DNA of 64,000 nucleotides from JABDIY01 sp963803875 (GTDB lineage Bacteria > Actinomycetota > Acidimicrobiia > Acidimicrobiales > SZUA-35): the NCBI GenBank assembly GCA_963803875.1, contig CAWDOA010000009.1:62001-126000 (forward strand), read 5' to 3'. A program made the position numbers and the translations under genes. Under the pieces are notes generated by a model. The model ran no database searches, was not told where the DNA came from, and saw only the letters and a list, made by a program, of their open reading frames with translations. Shown here piece by piece: positions 8,065-15,422 of the stretch. Every line of letters starts with the position of its first letter. The stretch's first letter is position 1.

Positions 8065-8802
8065 GTGGAAGTTCCAAAGCCGCTTCGAGGACTCCCCGGT
8101 TGGTTGGGGCGCCCGGTGTGGGGAGAGGCCAGGAGTGTTCGGGAGCTTCGCCTACTCAGGCAGAGCTTCTGGTGGCAGGGGTACGGGGTGCCCGAAGGCA
8201 AGAATCGACCTGTGCTTCTCATCGCAGGGTTTCTTGCCGGTCCCCGCACCATTGACGCTCTGGACCATGTTCTTTCCGTTGCCGGATGGCAGGTGCGCCA
8301 AGCCGACGTCGGCCGCAACGCCGGACCCGCCTACCACGGGATCGCGCATTGTGAGCGGGACCTCGAGGCGCTGTGCGAGGACAGCGGTGAAAAGGTCCGT
8401 GTGATCGGACACAGTCGGGGCGGCCAATACGCCCGCGTGCTTGCGATTCGGTTTCCCCAGGCGGTCGAGCAAATCATCACCCTCGGCTCGCCGCTGCGAG
8501 TGAAGTATCCGAAATACGCGGTCGTGAAGGTGCCCGCCGAGGCGCTTGATCGGCTTTGGCGTACCGGTGTGTTCGGCGCTGTTGACACCGAGGCCGAGCA
8601 GCGGGTCGACGAAGATCGGTTTGTCCCGATCCCCGATGGAATCGATTTCGTCAGCGTCTATTCCAAGACCGACGGGATCGTGGACTGGCGGACTTCCATC
8701 GACCCTCAGGCTGACATGGTTGAGGTGAACGCATCCCATGCCGGACTCCCGAACAGCATCGCTGGAGTCGGTGCCGTGGCAACTGCACTCGCTCGTCTTT
8801 GA
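8065..8802 (+). CDS. Alpha/beta-hydrolase fold lipase/esterase-like protein
   Basis: The 245-residue protein has VRVIGHSRGGQYAR, the nucleophile elbow with Ser117. A candidate acid is Asp in YSKTDGIVDW and a candidate base is His in VNASHAGLPNS, in the right order for a catalytic triad. The oxyanion region is LLIAGFLAGP. No secretion signal is visible. It resembles the small lipase or PGAP1-like group, but the substrate is unknown. It follows the HAD phosphatase closely and probably shares its transcript. Confidence 0.78.
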   Translation: MEVPKPLRGLPGWLGRPVWGEARSVRELRLLRQSFWWQGYGVPEGKNRPVLLIAGFLAGPRTIDALDHVLSVAGWQVRQADVGRNAGPAYHGIAHCERDLEALCEDSGEKVRVIGHSRGGQYARVLAIRFPQAVEQIITLGSPLRVKYPKYAVVKVPAEALDRLWRTGVFGAVDTEAEQRVDEDRFVPIPDGIDFVSVYSKTDGIVDWRTSIDPQADMVEVNASHAGLPNSIAGVGAVATALARL

Positions 8803-8877
8803 GGACACGACCCGGTCATTCCCACTTTGATCCATTGCTTCTATGCGGGCCGGCGTCTCGGTAGCTAACTTCACTGG

Positions 8878-9540
8878 GTGGCTGAGTTGCAGTTTTTCTT
8901 CGGAACGATGGGATCGGGCAAGTCGACACAGGCGCTCCAGGTTCACTACAACCTGACCGAGCGAGGGCTCCGGTGTGTCCTGCTCACCCAATTGGACCGT
9001 ACCGAGGGGGTGGTTTCCAGCCGCCTGGGGATTCAGGCCGAGGCGCTGATCATCAATCCGACCGTCGACGTATACAGGCTGGTTGCTCACGCTCATCGGA
9101 CCGGTCTCGGACTTGATGCAGTCATTTGTGATGAGGCCCAGTTCTACGAACCGGCCCAGATCGACCAGTTGGCTCGTGCCGTCGATGAGCTGCGGATCGA
9201 TGTCTACGCATACGGACTGCTCACCAGCTTCCAGGGGGAATTATTTCCCGGTTCAAAGCGCCTGATGGAAATGGCCGACAAGCGAAACGAGCTTCAAGTC
9301 GAGGCCCGATGTTTTTGCGGAAAGCGGGCAACCCACAACGCCCGTTTGGTCAACGGACGTCAGGTGTACGACGGCGAGCTGAAGATCGTTGGGGATACGG
9401 GAGAGTCGACAGCGGAAGTCTCCTACGACCTGCGTTGCCGCGAGCACTGGCTGGCCGGCAAGGACGATGCACGACAACGAGCGTTGTTCGACGAGCTGCG
9501 ACTCGACGAGCTGCCCGTAGAGTTCGAGCATGGGTTCTGA
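8878..9540 (+). CDS. tdk: Thymidine kinase (type II)
   Basis: The enzyme phosphorylates thymidine to dTMP in salvage. The P-loop FFGTMGSGKST is at about residues 7-17, the Walker B/catalytic motif is CDEAQFY, and the lasso region is YAYGLLTSFQGELFPGS. The zinc-binding cysteines appear in EARCFCGKRATHNAR and near the end in YDLRCREHW. The length is 220 residues. The start is GTG 8878, directly at the P-loop strand. The 3' end overlaps the start of the selenoprotein candidate by 11 bp, so the two are probably translationally coupled. Confidence 0.94.
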   Translation: MAELQFFFGTMGSGKSTQALQVHYNLTERGLRCVLLTQLDRTEGVVSSRLGIQAEALIINPTVDVYRLVAHAHRTGLGLDAVICDEAQFYEPAQIDQLARAVDELRIDVYAYGLLTSFQGELFPGSKRLMEMADKRNELQVEARCFCGKRATHNARLVNGRQVYDGELKIVGDTGESTAEVSYDLRCREHWLAGKDDARQRALFDELRLDELPVEFEHGF

Positions 9541-10147
9541 AACTATTCGGGTCGACAAGTGGTGTGACCCGATCTGACCGTGGTGTTGGATAACCAGTCG
9601 TTGGCTGGTTGAAGAGGTTGCTCCCCACCGAGATCTCGATATCCACTATCGATCGATCTCGCTGAAGGTCAAGAACAACAGCGACGACGAGGCGGCTCAA
9701 TTCACCCACAATCTGTTGCGGGTGGCCGAGTCAGTTCGGGCGTCCCAAGGAGATGCCCCCCTCAAGGATCTCTACTGGGAGATGTGTCGTCGCATCCATC
9801 ATGATGACGACCGCGCCTTTGCCCCCGAGGATGTTCTGGAGGCTGTCGGTGTCGACATGTCTCACGCCGCAGCTTTTTCGGACCCAGCCTGGGACGACGC
9901 AGTCGAGGCCGAAACAGCGGCTGGAATCGATCTGGCAGGTGAAGACGTGGGCACTCCCATCATCGCTCTCACTTATCCCGATGGATCCCAGTCGGCGATC
10001 TTCGGACCGGTGATGACCCCCATTCCTCGAGGTCAGGCTGCGCTTGATCTGTGGGACGGCATGGCGAAGGTGATGAGCGTGCCGGGATTCTTTGAACTGA
10101 AACGCACCAGGGACGTGGGTCCCGAAACAGGCCCTCGTCCGGCGTGA
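9530..10147 (+). CDS. Mycothiol-dependent nitroreductase-like (Rv2466c family) DsbA-fold oxidoreductase with in-frame TGA (candidate selenoprotein)
   Basis: Reading from ATG 9530 gives 205 residues, close to the 207 of M. tuberculosis Rv2466c, if the TGA at 9575-9577 is read through. The N-terminus is V-D-K-W-C-D-P-I-(TGA)-P-W-C-W-I-T-S-R-W-L; the family motif is DPxCPWCWITSRW, so TGA (codon 16) replaces the first active-site cysteine and Cys19 is the partner. Downstream family blocks are intact: LYWEMCRRIHH, GEDVGTPIIAL, IFGPVMTPIPRG and FFELKRTR. A hairpin of SECIS geometry follows at 9592-9610. The family uses mycothiol and a DsbA-like fold to reduce disulfides and activate nitro compounds. 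Conventional calling would start at TTG 9716 and lose the active site. Alternatives are a nonsense mutation or a base error. No selenocysteine machinery is visible in this window. Confidence 0.75.
9575..9577 (+). other. In-frame TGA at active-site position, candidate selenocysteine codon
   Basis: This TGA is in frame with ATG 9530 upstream and with the conserved family sequence on both sides. It sits exactly where the nucleophilic Cys of CPWC is expected, giving U-P-W-C. TGC or TGT to TGA is one substitution; no indel is needed. Replacement of a redox-active cysteine is the hallmark of natural selenoproteins. Confidence 0.65.
9592..9610 (+). promoter_or_regulatory. SECIS-like hairpin downstream of the TGA
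   Basis: AACCAGT (9592-9598) pairs with GCTGGTT (9604-9610), seven pairs including one U-G, closing the five-base loop CGTTG (9599-9603). The loop begins 21 nt after the TGA, and G is its second base. Published bacterial SECIS rules ask for a loop roughly 16-37 nt downstream with a G in the first two loop positions, so the fit is good. The hairpin lies inside coding sequence, as bacterial SECIS elements do. Confidence 0.6.
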
Positions 10148-10250
10148 TTCCTTCCGTGGTCCTAAGGCAAGGCGTTGGCTCGTGCCCCTATCCGCCAGCG
10201 TGAGGTAGCCACCGACTACCGTTGAAGCCGTTGAACGAAGGGACTGTAGA

Positions 10251-10553
10251 ATGTTTTTTTGGGGCGTTTTGGTAGGGCTGATAGGCGCTGTATTGATTGG
10301 CTGGTACGGCTCCAAGAAGCAGCGGGATCATGTTTCGGCCATGGAACGTACGCTGAGCGGCGAGTCTCGGAGGGTCACGGCTCTGGAACGAGAGCTCGCT
10401 ACCGCCAAGGCCGAAGGTGCCGAGGCGGTGCGAAATGAGAAGCTGCGTCAGGCGCGAGAATTTGGGCAGTACAAGATACTTTTGCGCCGCGCCGACACTG
10501 CGTTGGCTCAAGCGAAGGCGGCTCGGGACGACTCCATCCTGGATGCTGCCTGA
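10251..10553 (+). CDS. Small membrane-anchored coiled-coil protein
   Basis: This 100-residue protein is not assigned to a family. Residues 1-20 (MFFWGVLVGLIGAVLIGWYG) form one transmembrane helix, followed by a basic stop-transfer SKKQR. Residues 27-98 are a continuous charged helix with heptad-like spacing (MERTLSGESRRVTALERELA), i.e. a cytoplasmic coiled coil. The codon pattern looks coding and the ORF fits between its neighbours without overlap. It converges with ung. Confidence 0.55.
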   Translation: MFFWGVLVGLIGAVLIGWYGSKKQRDHVSAMERTLSGESRRVTALERELATAKAEGAEAVRNEKLRQAREFGQYKILLRRADTALAQAKAARDDSILDAA

Positions 10554-10569
10554 CCGATCCGGCTTCTGC

Positions 10570-11235
10570 TCAGGGGAGTGTCCAATCGATCGGCCCGCGC
10601 CCGCCTGCGCTCAATAGCTCGTTGGTGCGGCTGAAGGGCCGAGATCCGAAGAAACCGCGGGATGCCGAAAGCGGGCTTGGATGCGGTGAAGTCACAACCG
10701 CATGCTGGTCGAGATCGAGTCGAACCATTTTCTGCTGAGCTGACGCGCCCCACAGAATGAACACCACCCGGTCAGATTTGGCGTTCACCACGTCGATGAC
10801 CGCGTCGGTGAACTGCTCCCAGCCTTGGCGCCGATGGGAGTTCGCTTGACCGGCCCGAACGGTCAGGACAGTGTTGATCAGAAGCACGCCTTGACGGGCC
10901 CACGGGATGAGCGAACCTGACGTGGGTGAAGGGATCTCAAGATCCGACGACAGCTCCCGAAAGACGTTCTTGAGCGAGGGTGGTGGCGGTGTCGGCGGCT
11001 TCACAGAGAAGCACAGGCCGTGAGCTTGACCGGGACCGTGATAGGGGTCCTGGCCAAGAATCACGGCTCGAACCGAACTCAGCGGTGTGAGGTGCAGCGC
11101 GGAAAACACTTCATTGTGGGGTGGATACACCGGGCCCTGTTGTCTCTCCGACGCCACGAACTCCTGCAGCGGTGCCCAATAGGGCTTTGCGAATTCACTT
11201 CGGAGGACGGGGTTCCAGTCCGTTCTTGGTGCCAC
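10570..11235 (-). CDS. ung: Uracil-DNA glycosylase (family 1)
   Basis: The enzyme removes uracil from DNA to start base excision repair. The water-activating loop is ILGQDPYHGPGQAHGLCFS with catalytic Asp63, and the minor-groove intercalation loop is TSPHPSPLSASRGFFG with the catalytic His. The Gly-Ser loop region, SLKNVFRELSSD, and LLINTVLTV are also family blocks. The length of 221 residues is normal. It is divergent from nagZ; the gap between the two starts is only about 33 bp if nagZ starts at GTG 11269. Confidence 0.96.
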   Translation of the reverse strand: MAPRTDWNPVLRSEFAKPYWAPLQEFVASERQQGPVYPPHNEVFSALHLTPLSSVRAVILGQDPYHGPGQAHGLCFSVKPPTPPPPSLKNVFRELSSDLEIPSPTSGSLIPWARQGVLLINTVLTVRAGQANSHRRQGWEQFTDAVIDVVNAKSDRVVFILWGASAQQKMVRLDLDQHAVVTSPHPSPLSASRGFFGSRPFSRTNELLSAGGRGPIDWTLP

Positions 11236-11268
11236 CTACCCGTTCTATCCGAACAGTACGATCCGTCG

Positions 11269-12549
11269 GTGCGCTGTTCCCCGGTTCCTCACGTCGGCGC
11301 ATCGCTTTCCCGCTGGGTAATGGCAATAGCCCTTTCAAGTGCCGTCGCTTGCTCGGCGGGTTCAGCGCCGGATCAAGCCGTTGCATCAAGCGGGCTCGGT
11401 GAACCAGTGGCCGCTACCCCCACCTCGGCTCCTGTAACCACGTCACTCCCATCCACGACGACAACGACTCAAGCCTCGACAACCACAACCGATCCGGTTC
11501 GTGCCCTGCTGGAGACGATGACTCTTCAGGACAAGATTGGTCAAATTCTCATGCCGGTGGTGCGAGGCACTGGTGTCGACAGGGTGACCGGTGCCGACGT
11601 GGCGTACAACACAGCGCTCGGGGGCTTTGGGACCCCGGCGGAGTTGGTGTCGGCCTATCGTCTCGGTGGGATCATGTATCTGGGTCCCAACGTGGAATCA
11701 CCGACCCAAATCAAAGAATTCAGTGACGGGTTGCAGGAAGTTGCGGCTGAGAACGGACTGCCGCCTCTCCTGGTGGCGGCAGATCAGGAGGGCGGCAGGG
11801 TCCGTCGAATCCGAGGTGAAGGTGTCACCGTCGTTGGTTCCGCCAGATCACTGGCCGGCGACGCCACAGCCGTGTTCGAGAACGCCAGTCTGACCGGCCA
11901 GGAGATGAGAGCGATTGGCATAAACGTAGTATTCGCCCCGGTCGCCGATGTGGTTCGGTCCGATGTCGGGGTGATCGGCAACCGTTCATACGGATCGGAC
12001 TCAGCGCTCGTAGCTGAGATGGTCGCGGCATCGGTGGAAGGGTTGCGGAATGGCGGAGTTGCTGCGGTCGCCAAGCACTGGCCCGGACACGGAGCCACCG
12101 AGGTTGACAGTCACAAGGCGCTGCCGATTGTTGAATCGACTGAGGAGGAATGGCGAACCACAGATCTTCCGCCGTTCGTGGCAGCAGTGAAGGCCGACGT
12201 GAATGCGTTGATGGTGGGTCACCTGGCTCTCCCAAGCCTCGGTGTTTTGGAACCCGCTACGATTTCCCCCAAGCTCACCGGGGACCTCATACGCACCGAG
12301 CTGGGTTTCGACGGCGTGCTCTTCACCGATGCGATGGACATGAGAGCTCTTGATGGCATCGACGAGGCCGAGTTGGCGGTACTCGTCTTGGAAGCCGGAA
12401 TCGACATCCAGTTGGTCCCTCCTGATCTCGTGGCATCCGTCTCCGGAATCTCCCGAGCCGTTTCCACGGGCCGCATCAAGGAGGAACGCCTCGACGCAAG
12501 TGTCGCAAGAATCCTGATTATGAAACGGGATCTTGGGTTGATCGACTGA
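11269..12549 (+). CDS. nagZ: Beta-N-acetylhexosaminidase-like GH3 lipoprotein
   Basis: This is a family 3 glycoside hydrolase that cuts N-acetylglucosamine from peptidoglycan fragments. From GTG 11269 there is a signal peptide ending MAIALSSAVAC, so it is probably a lipoprotein. A Thr/Ser/Pro-rich linker of about 50 residues follows (TTSLPSTTTTTQASTTTTD). The GH3 domain has ALGGFGTPAELVSAYRLGG, AADQEGGRVRR, the catalytic acid/base loop AKHWPGHGATEVDSHK and the nucleophile in VLFTDAMDM. The long ORF starting at 11020 overlaps ung and is not the real start. ATG 11320 is an alternative but would leave little n-region. Confidence 0.88.
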   Translation: MRCSPVPHVGASLSRWVMAIALSSAVACSAGSAPDQAVASSGLGEPVAATPTSAPVTTSLPSTTTTTQASTTTTDPVRALLETMTLQDKIGQILMPVVRGTGVDRVTGADVAYNTALGGFGTPAELVSAYRLGGIMYLGPNVESPTQIKEFSDGLQEVAAENGLPPLLVAADQEGGRVRRIRGEGVTVVGSARSLAGDATAVFENASLTGQEMRAIGINVVFAPVADVVRSDVGVIGNRSYGSDSALVAEMVAASVEGLRNGGVAAVAKHWPGHGATEVDSHKALPIVESTEEEWRTTDLPPFVAAVKADVNALMVGHLALPSLGVLEPATISPKLTGDLIRTELGFDGVLFTDAMDMRALDGIDEAELAVLVLEAGIDIQLVPPDLVASVSGISRAVSTGRIKEERLDASVARILIMKRDLGLID

Positions 12550-12559
12550 AGGTGTGGAC

Positions 12560-13234
12560 TTAGGCGACCGGTAGTGCAGTGATCACCTGGTTTCCTCGAT
12601 AGCTCTTCGCAAATCGATCGAATGATCCTCCGCAGGTGACCAGGTGGAGAGCGTGGGGCCCGCCTGACCGGAAGAGCTCATCGGCGGGAAGTTCGGTCTT
12701 GTCATAGAGCACGACCGATAGAACTGCATAGTCGGCGTGGGTGCCATCGGCGAGTTCCAAGTGAATCAGGTCTCCGACGGTTGCGAGCCGAAGGTTGTAG
12801 AACAGCCCCGGTTGACCCCCGTAGTCGACGTGGGCTGCGATGACGGTGGCCCCCGGTGTCTCCGGTGTCGACGAGTGCCGATACCAACCAGCTGCCTGCG
12901 CAAACGGGACGTCGAGTTGGAGATCAGCAGCGATGCCGACAGCTTCCACCGGTCCATCGATATCGATTTCAGAGACCGAAATCCTCACGGGAGCAGGCCC
13001 TGTGCCCTGCTCGATCAACGCATTCGCTGACCTCCGACGTGGGACGTGTACTGCGATGGTTTCGCGGTGAGACGGTGTTTGGAACCAAAGCTCGAGCGGT
13101 TGAGCAGCAACAGCCTGACGCACCTCAGCGCTCAGGGATCCTCCCGGGATCGTGGTCGACGGAGCAACGAGTAGTGCACCTGCGGTTGCCACATACACAG
13201 CGGCGAAGTGGCGAGTCCGGAGCCGCTTTCCCAC
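12560..13234 (-). CDS. Class F sortase
   Basis: This membrane-bound transpeptidase attaches proteins to the actinobacterial cell wall. An N-terminal hydrophobic anchor spans about residues 9-25. The sortase beta-barrel carries His135 (IAAHVDYGG), Cys201 (HLVTCGG) and Arg213 (SYRGNQV), the complete His-Cys-Arg triad. The length of 224 residues fits class F. The GTG start (13234) directly abuts the TGA of the upstream wall-protein gene, so translation is probably coupled and that protein is its likely substrate. It converges with nagZ with only 10 bp between the stops. Confidence 0.92.
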   Translation of the reverse strand: MGKRLRTRHFAAVYVATAGALLVAPSTTIPGGSLSAEVRQAVAAQPLELWFQTPSHRETIAVHVPRRRSANALIEQGTGPAPVRISVSEIDIDGPVEAVGIAADLQLDVPFAQAAGWYRHSSTPETPGATVIAAHVDYGGQPGLFYNLRLATVGDLIHLELADGTHADYAVLSVVLYDKTELPADELFRSGGPHALHLVTCGGSFDRFAKSYRGNQVITALPVA

Positions 13235-15208
13235 TCAGCGTCGACCCTGTCGAACAAATCGCTCGCGACCAACGAGCGCAAAGAAACCAAGTGCTCCGGC
13301 CGCAGCGACGAGCAGACCCGTCGTCGGATCCTCAGACCCGGGCAGGAGCCCGCTCGCTCCCGTGGGAATGCCAGTGGGCGGTGTTCCGAGGCCACCGATT
13401 CGCTGCAGGATCAATCGCGGGGATCCGTCGCGCAGGAACGTCGCTGCCGTCACCTCACCTTCGGTGTTTGAAACAACCGTGGCGAGCAGCGGGGATCCGT
13501 CCTCTTCGGTGATGAAGAGCTGGTAGTCCCCGGTTGGGAGATCGCGGGATAGAACTGCGCCGGGCGCAATGGCCTGCCGTTGCACGGACGCACCCTCGGT
13601 CACAGGATCGAGAGTCACCAGAATCGTAGAAGGTGAGGGATTACGGACCGAAAACCGACCCTCTCCAGCAGCGATGGGACCCAGCGCGTCCGGGAAGCTG
13701 AAAAGGGTGACGCCCCCGGCGCCGGCGCTGGCAACGACCAGCGCTTCGGGTTCACCGGTAATCTGCACTTCCTGGGCCAGCAGAACGTCATCGGTTCGAT
13801 CAGCGGCCAAGACCGTAGGGTTCTCAACCGCGGAGAACAGTTGTAGGTCGTAATCGCCCGAGTCCAGGCTAAGCGGGCCGGCGATCTCTCCCGGTGCGAA
13901 ACCGCCGACGAGGAGGTCTCCGTTGAGGTAGGCGTCGACAGAGGGTTCGCTGAGTCCATGGATAATCTCGAGCCCTGCCTCAGAAGCAGGAACCGATGGT
14001 ACTTCAGGCGGCGAAGGGACTGTCGTGGAAGGGACTGTCGTGGAAGGGGCTGTCGTGGAAGGGGCTGTCGTGGTGGTGGGCTCCGTAGTCACAGCAGTGC
14101 TCGACGTGTCAGTGGTGGTTACAGTTCCGGTCGACGCTGTAGTGGTGGAGGTGTCGACAGTGGTTTCGGTTGTGGTCGACGACGTCGGCGAAGTGGCAGT
14201 GGTGGTGGTGGCCGACTCTCCGTTGCCGCTTGTGGCTGCGCCCCACAAACCGATCCCGATCACTCCAGCGAGCCCTGCTCCAACCAGCCATGGAAGCGCC
14301 CGACCCAAAACGCCCCGGCTCGCTTCAGCTGGAGCCGATACGGCAGCGGAAGTGGCTCTGGCGGCAACGACCGGGGGCACAGTGGTCTCGATCGCAGGCG
14401 CTGCGCCGAACAAGGGCGAGTCGGCGAAGCCCATCGGCGCGTAGGAGCGCATGACCCCAACACCCGCCGCACTCAGTCGCTCGGCCAAAACCCTGGCGGT
14501 GGAAATCCGTTCGCCTACCTCCTCCGCAGTCGCATCGGCAACGATCGCTACAATCTCGGCAGGTGTGTTCGGATCTCTGGCCGTACCGGCCTCGAGTAGG
14601 CGACCGAGGCTATAGACATCTCCGGGAACGGTCGGAACTCCCGAAAGAGCGACTTCGGGGGCCATCGGGAGCCCGCTTTCGGGTGTGCCGCCAAGGCTCA
14701 ATCCCATGCCCGCTACTGCAATTTCTGATCCGGCGACGATCACGTCACTGGGCTGTAGCGCTCCGTGTCGAAGGCCAAGCGAGTGGCCTTTCTCGACTGC
14801 GAGGGTTGCTGCGAGAGCGACGCCTGCACCTTCGTTCCAGTTGGGTGGTGTCCGAAAGTCAAGCCGCTCTTGGAATCGGGGGGCATCGGTTCGTAAGGAC
14901 ACAGCGGTTGTCTCACCCTTGAGGTCCTTGGTCACCGAGGCGATCGGAACCAGGCCACTGGTGTCGCGATCCTGGGTTGGAACTGTGAGAAGTAGGCGGT
15001 CTACGTGGTCTTGACTCCAGCGTCCCGGCGGCACGGTCTGCACTGTGACCGGCGCTCGATCGTCGGGGGTGCCCGTACGGGGAGCTGCCACGCCATCGGC
15101 ACGCCGGTACCCAAACCATGGCTCGATCTCGACCAGATCGGCCACTTCGAGGTCGACCCCACCCCCTTCTGTGTTTTTGCGCTCCATTGGCTGGGCACTC
15201 CCGTCCAC
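13235..15208 (-). CDS. Pseudokinase-like / DUF4397 wall protein with C-terminal anchor
   Basis: A 657-residue multi-domain protein. Residues about 60-250 resemble a Ser/Thr kinase C-lobe without catalytic residues: LRHGALQPSDVIV at 147-159 replaces HRDLKPxN, MAPEVAL at 182-188 matches APE, and PGDVYSLGRLLE keeps the subdomain IX Asp. One transmembrane helix (306-324) leads to about 95 residues of Thr/Ser/Pro linker. Residues about 430-610 match DUF4397 (IIHGLSEPSVDAYLNGDLLV). The C-terminus has a hydrophobic stretch and a basic tail, like a sorting signal, although no perfect LPxTG is present (TPPTG and LPGSE occur). The sortase follows without a gap. Start GTG 15208, or ATG 15187. The two hydrophobic segments imply a cytoplasmic pseudokinase and an outside DUF4397. 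Confidence 0.7.
   Translation of the reverse strand: MDGSAQPMERKNTEGGGVDLEVADLVEIEPWFGYRRADGVAAPRTGTPDDRAPVTVQTVPPGRWSQDHVDRLLLTVPTQDRDTSGLVPIASVTKDLKGETTAVSLRTDAPRFQERLDFRTPPNWNEGAGVALAATLAVEKGHSLGLRHGALQPSDVIVAGSEIAVAGMGLSLGGTPESGLPMAPEVALSGVPTVPGDVYSLGRLLEAGTARDPNTPAEIVAIVADATAEEVGERISTARVLAERLSAAGVGVMRSYAPMGFADSPLFGAAPAIETTVPPVVAARATSAAVSAPAEASRGVLGRALPWLVGAGLAGVIGIGLWGAATSGNGESATTTTATSPTSSTTTETTVDTSTTTASTGTVTTTDTSSTAVTTEPTTTTAPSTTAPSTTVPSTTVPSPPEVPSVPASEAGLEIIHGLSEPSVDAYLNGDLLVGGFAPGEIAGPLSLDSGDYDLQLFSAVENPTVLAADRTDDVLLAQEVQITGEPEALVVASAGAGGVTLFSFPDALGPIAAGEGRFSVRNPSPSTILVTLDPVTEGASVQRQAIAPGAVLSRDLPTGDYQLFITEEDGSPLLATVVSNTEGEVTAATFLRDGSPRLILQRIGGLGTPPTGIPTGASGLLPGSEDPTTGLLVAAAGALGFFALVGRERFVRQGRR
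14016..14075 (-). repeat. Four tandem 15-bp repeats encoding PSTT(V/A)
   Basis: The 15-bp unit GGG(A/G)CTGTCGTGGAA repeats at 14016, 14031, 14046 and 14061 (the last diverges at its end). On the minus strand it encodes the pentapeptide PSTTV/PSTTA in the wall-spanning linker. Copy number is likely to vary between strains through slippage. Confidence 0.85.
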
Positions 15209-15422
15209 ACCTCGCCTAACAACCTCTCAGAGTACATAGGAAACCGATACCACTCTCAGAGGCGAATCAACTCATGGAGTGGGATGTGGATCTTGTATTG
15301 CTCAGAAGCTCGTGAAGACACCGTTGGCTGCACGCAACGGCGTCGGTGGAGTTTGCGCGAGCCATTGGTCACAGTGGTAGTGTTGGACTTCGCGTCCACG
15401 ATCTTAAAGGGGAAAGAAACGC

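Noticed and set aside
9716..10147. Short oxidoreductase starting at TTG 9716
   Set aside because: This start drops the whole active-site part that is present in frame upstream; the family alignment covers from ATG 9530.
11020..11268. Long N-terminal extension of the GH3 gene
   Set aside because: It lies almost entirely inside ung on the other strand and lacks any signal or family features.
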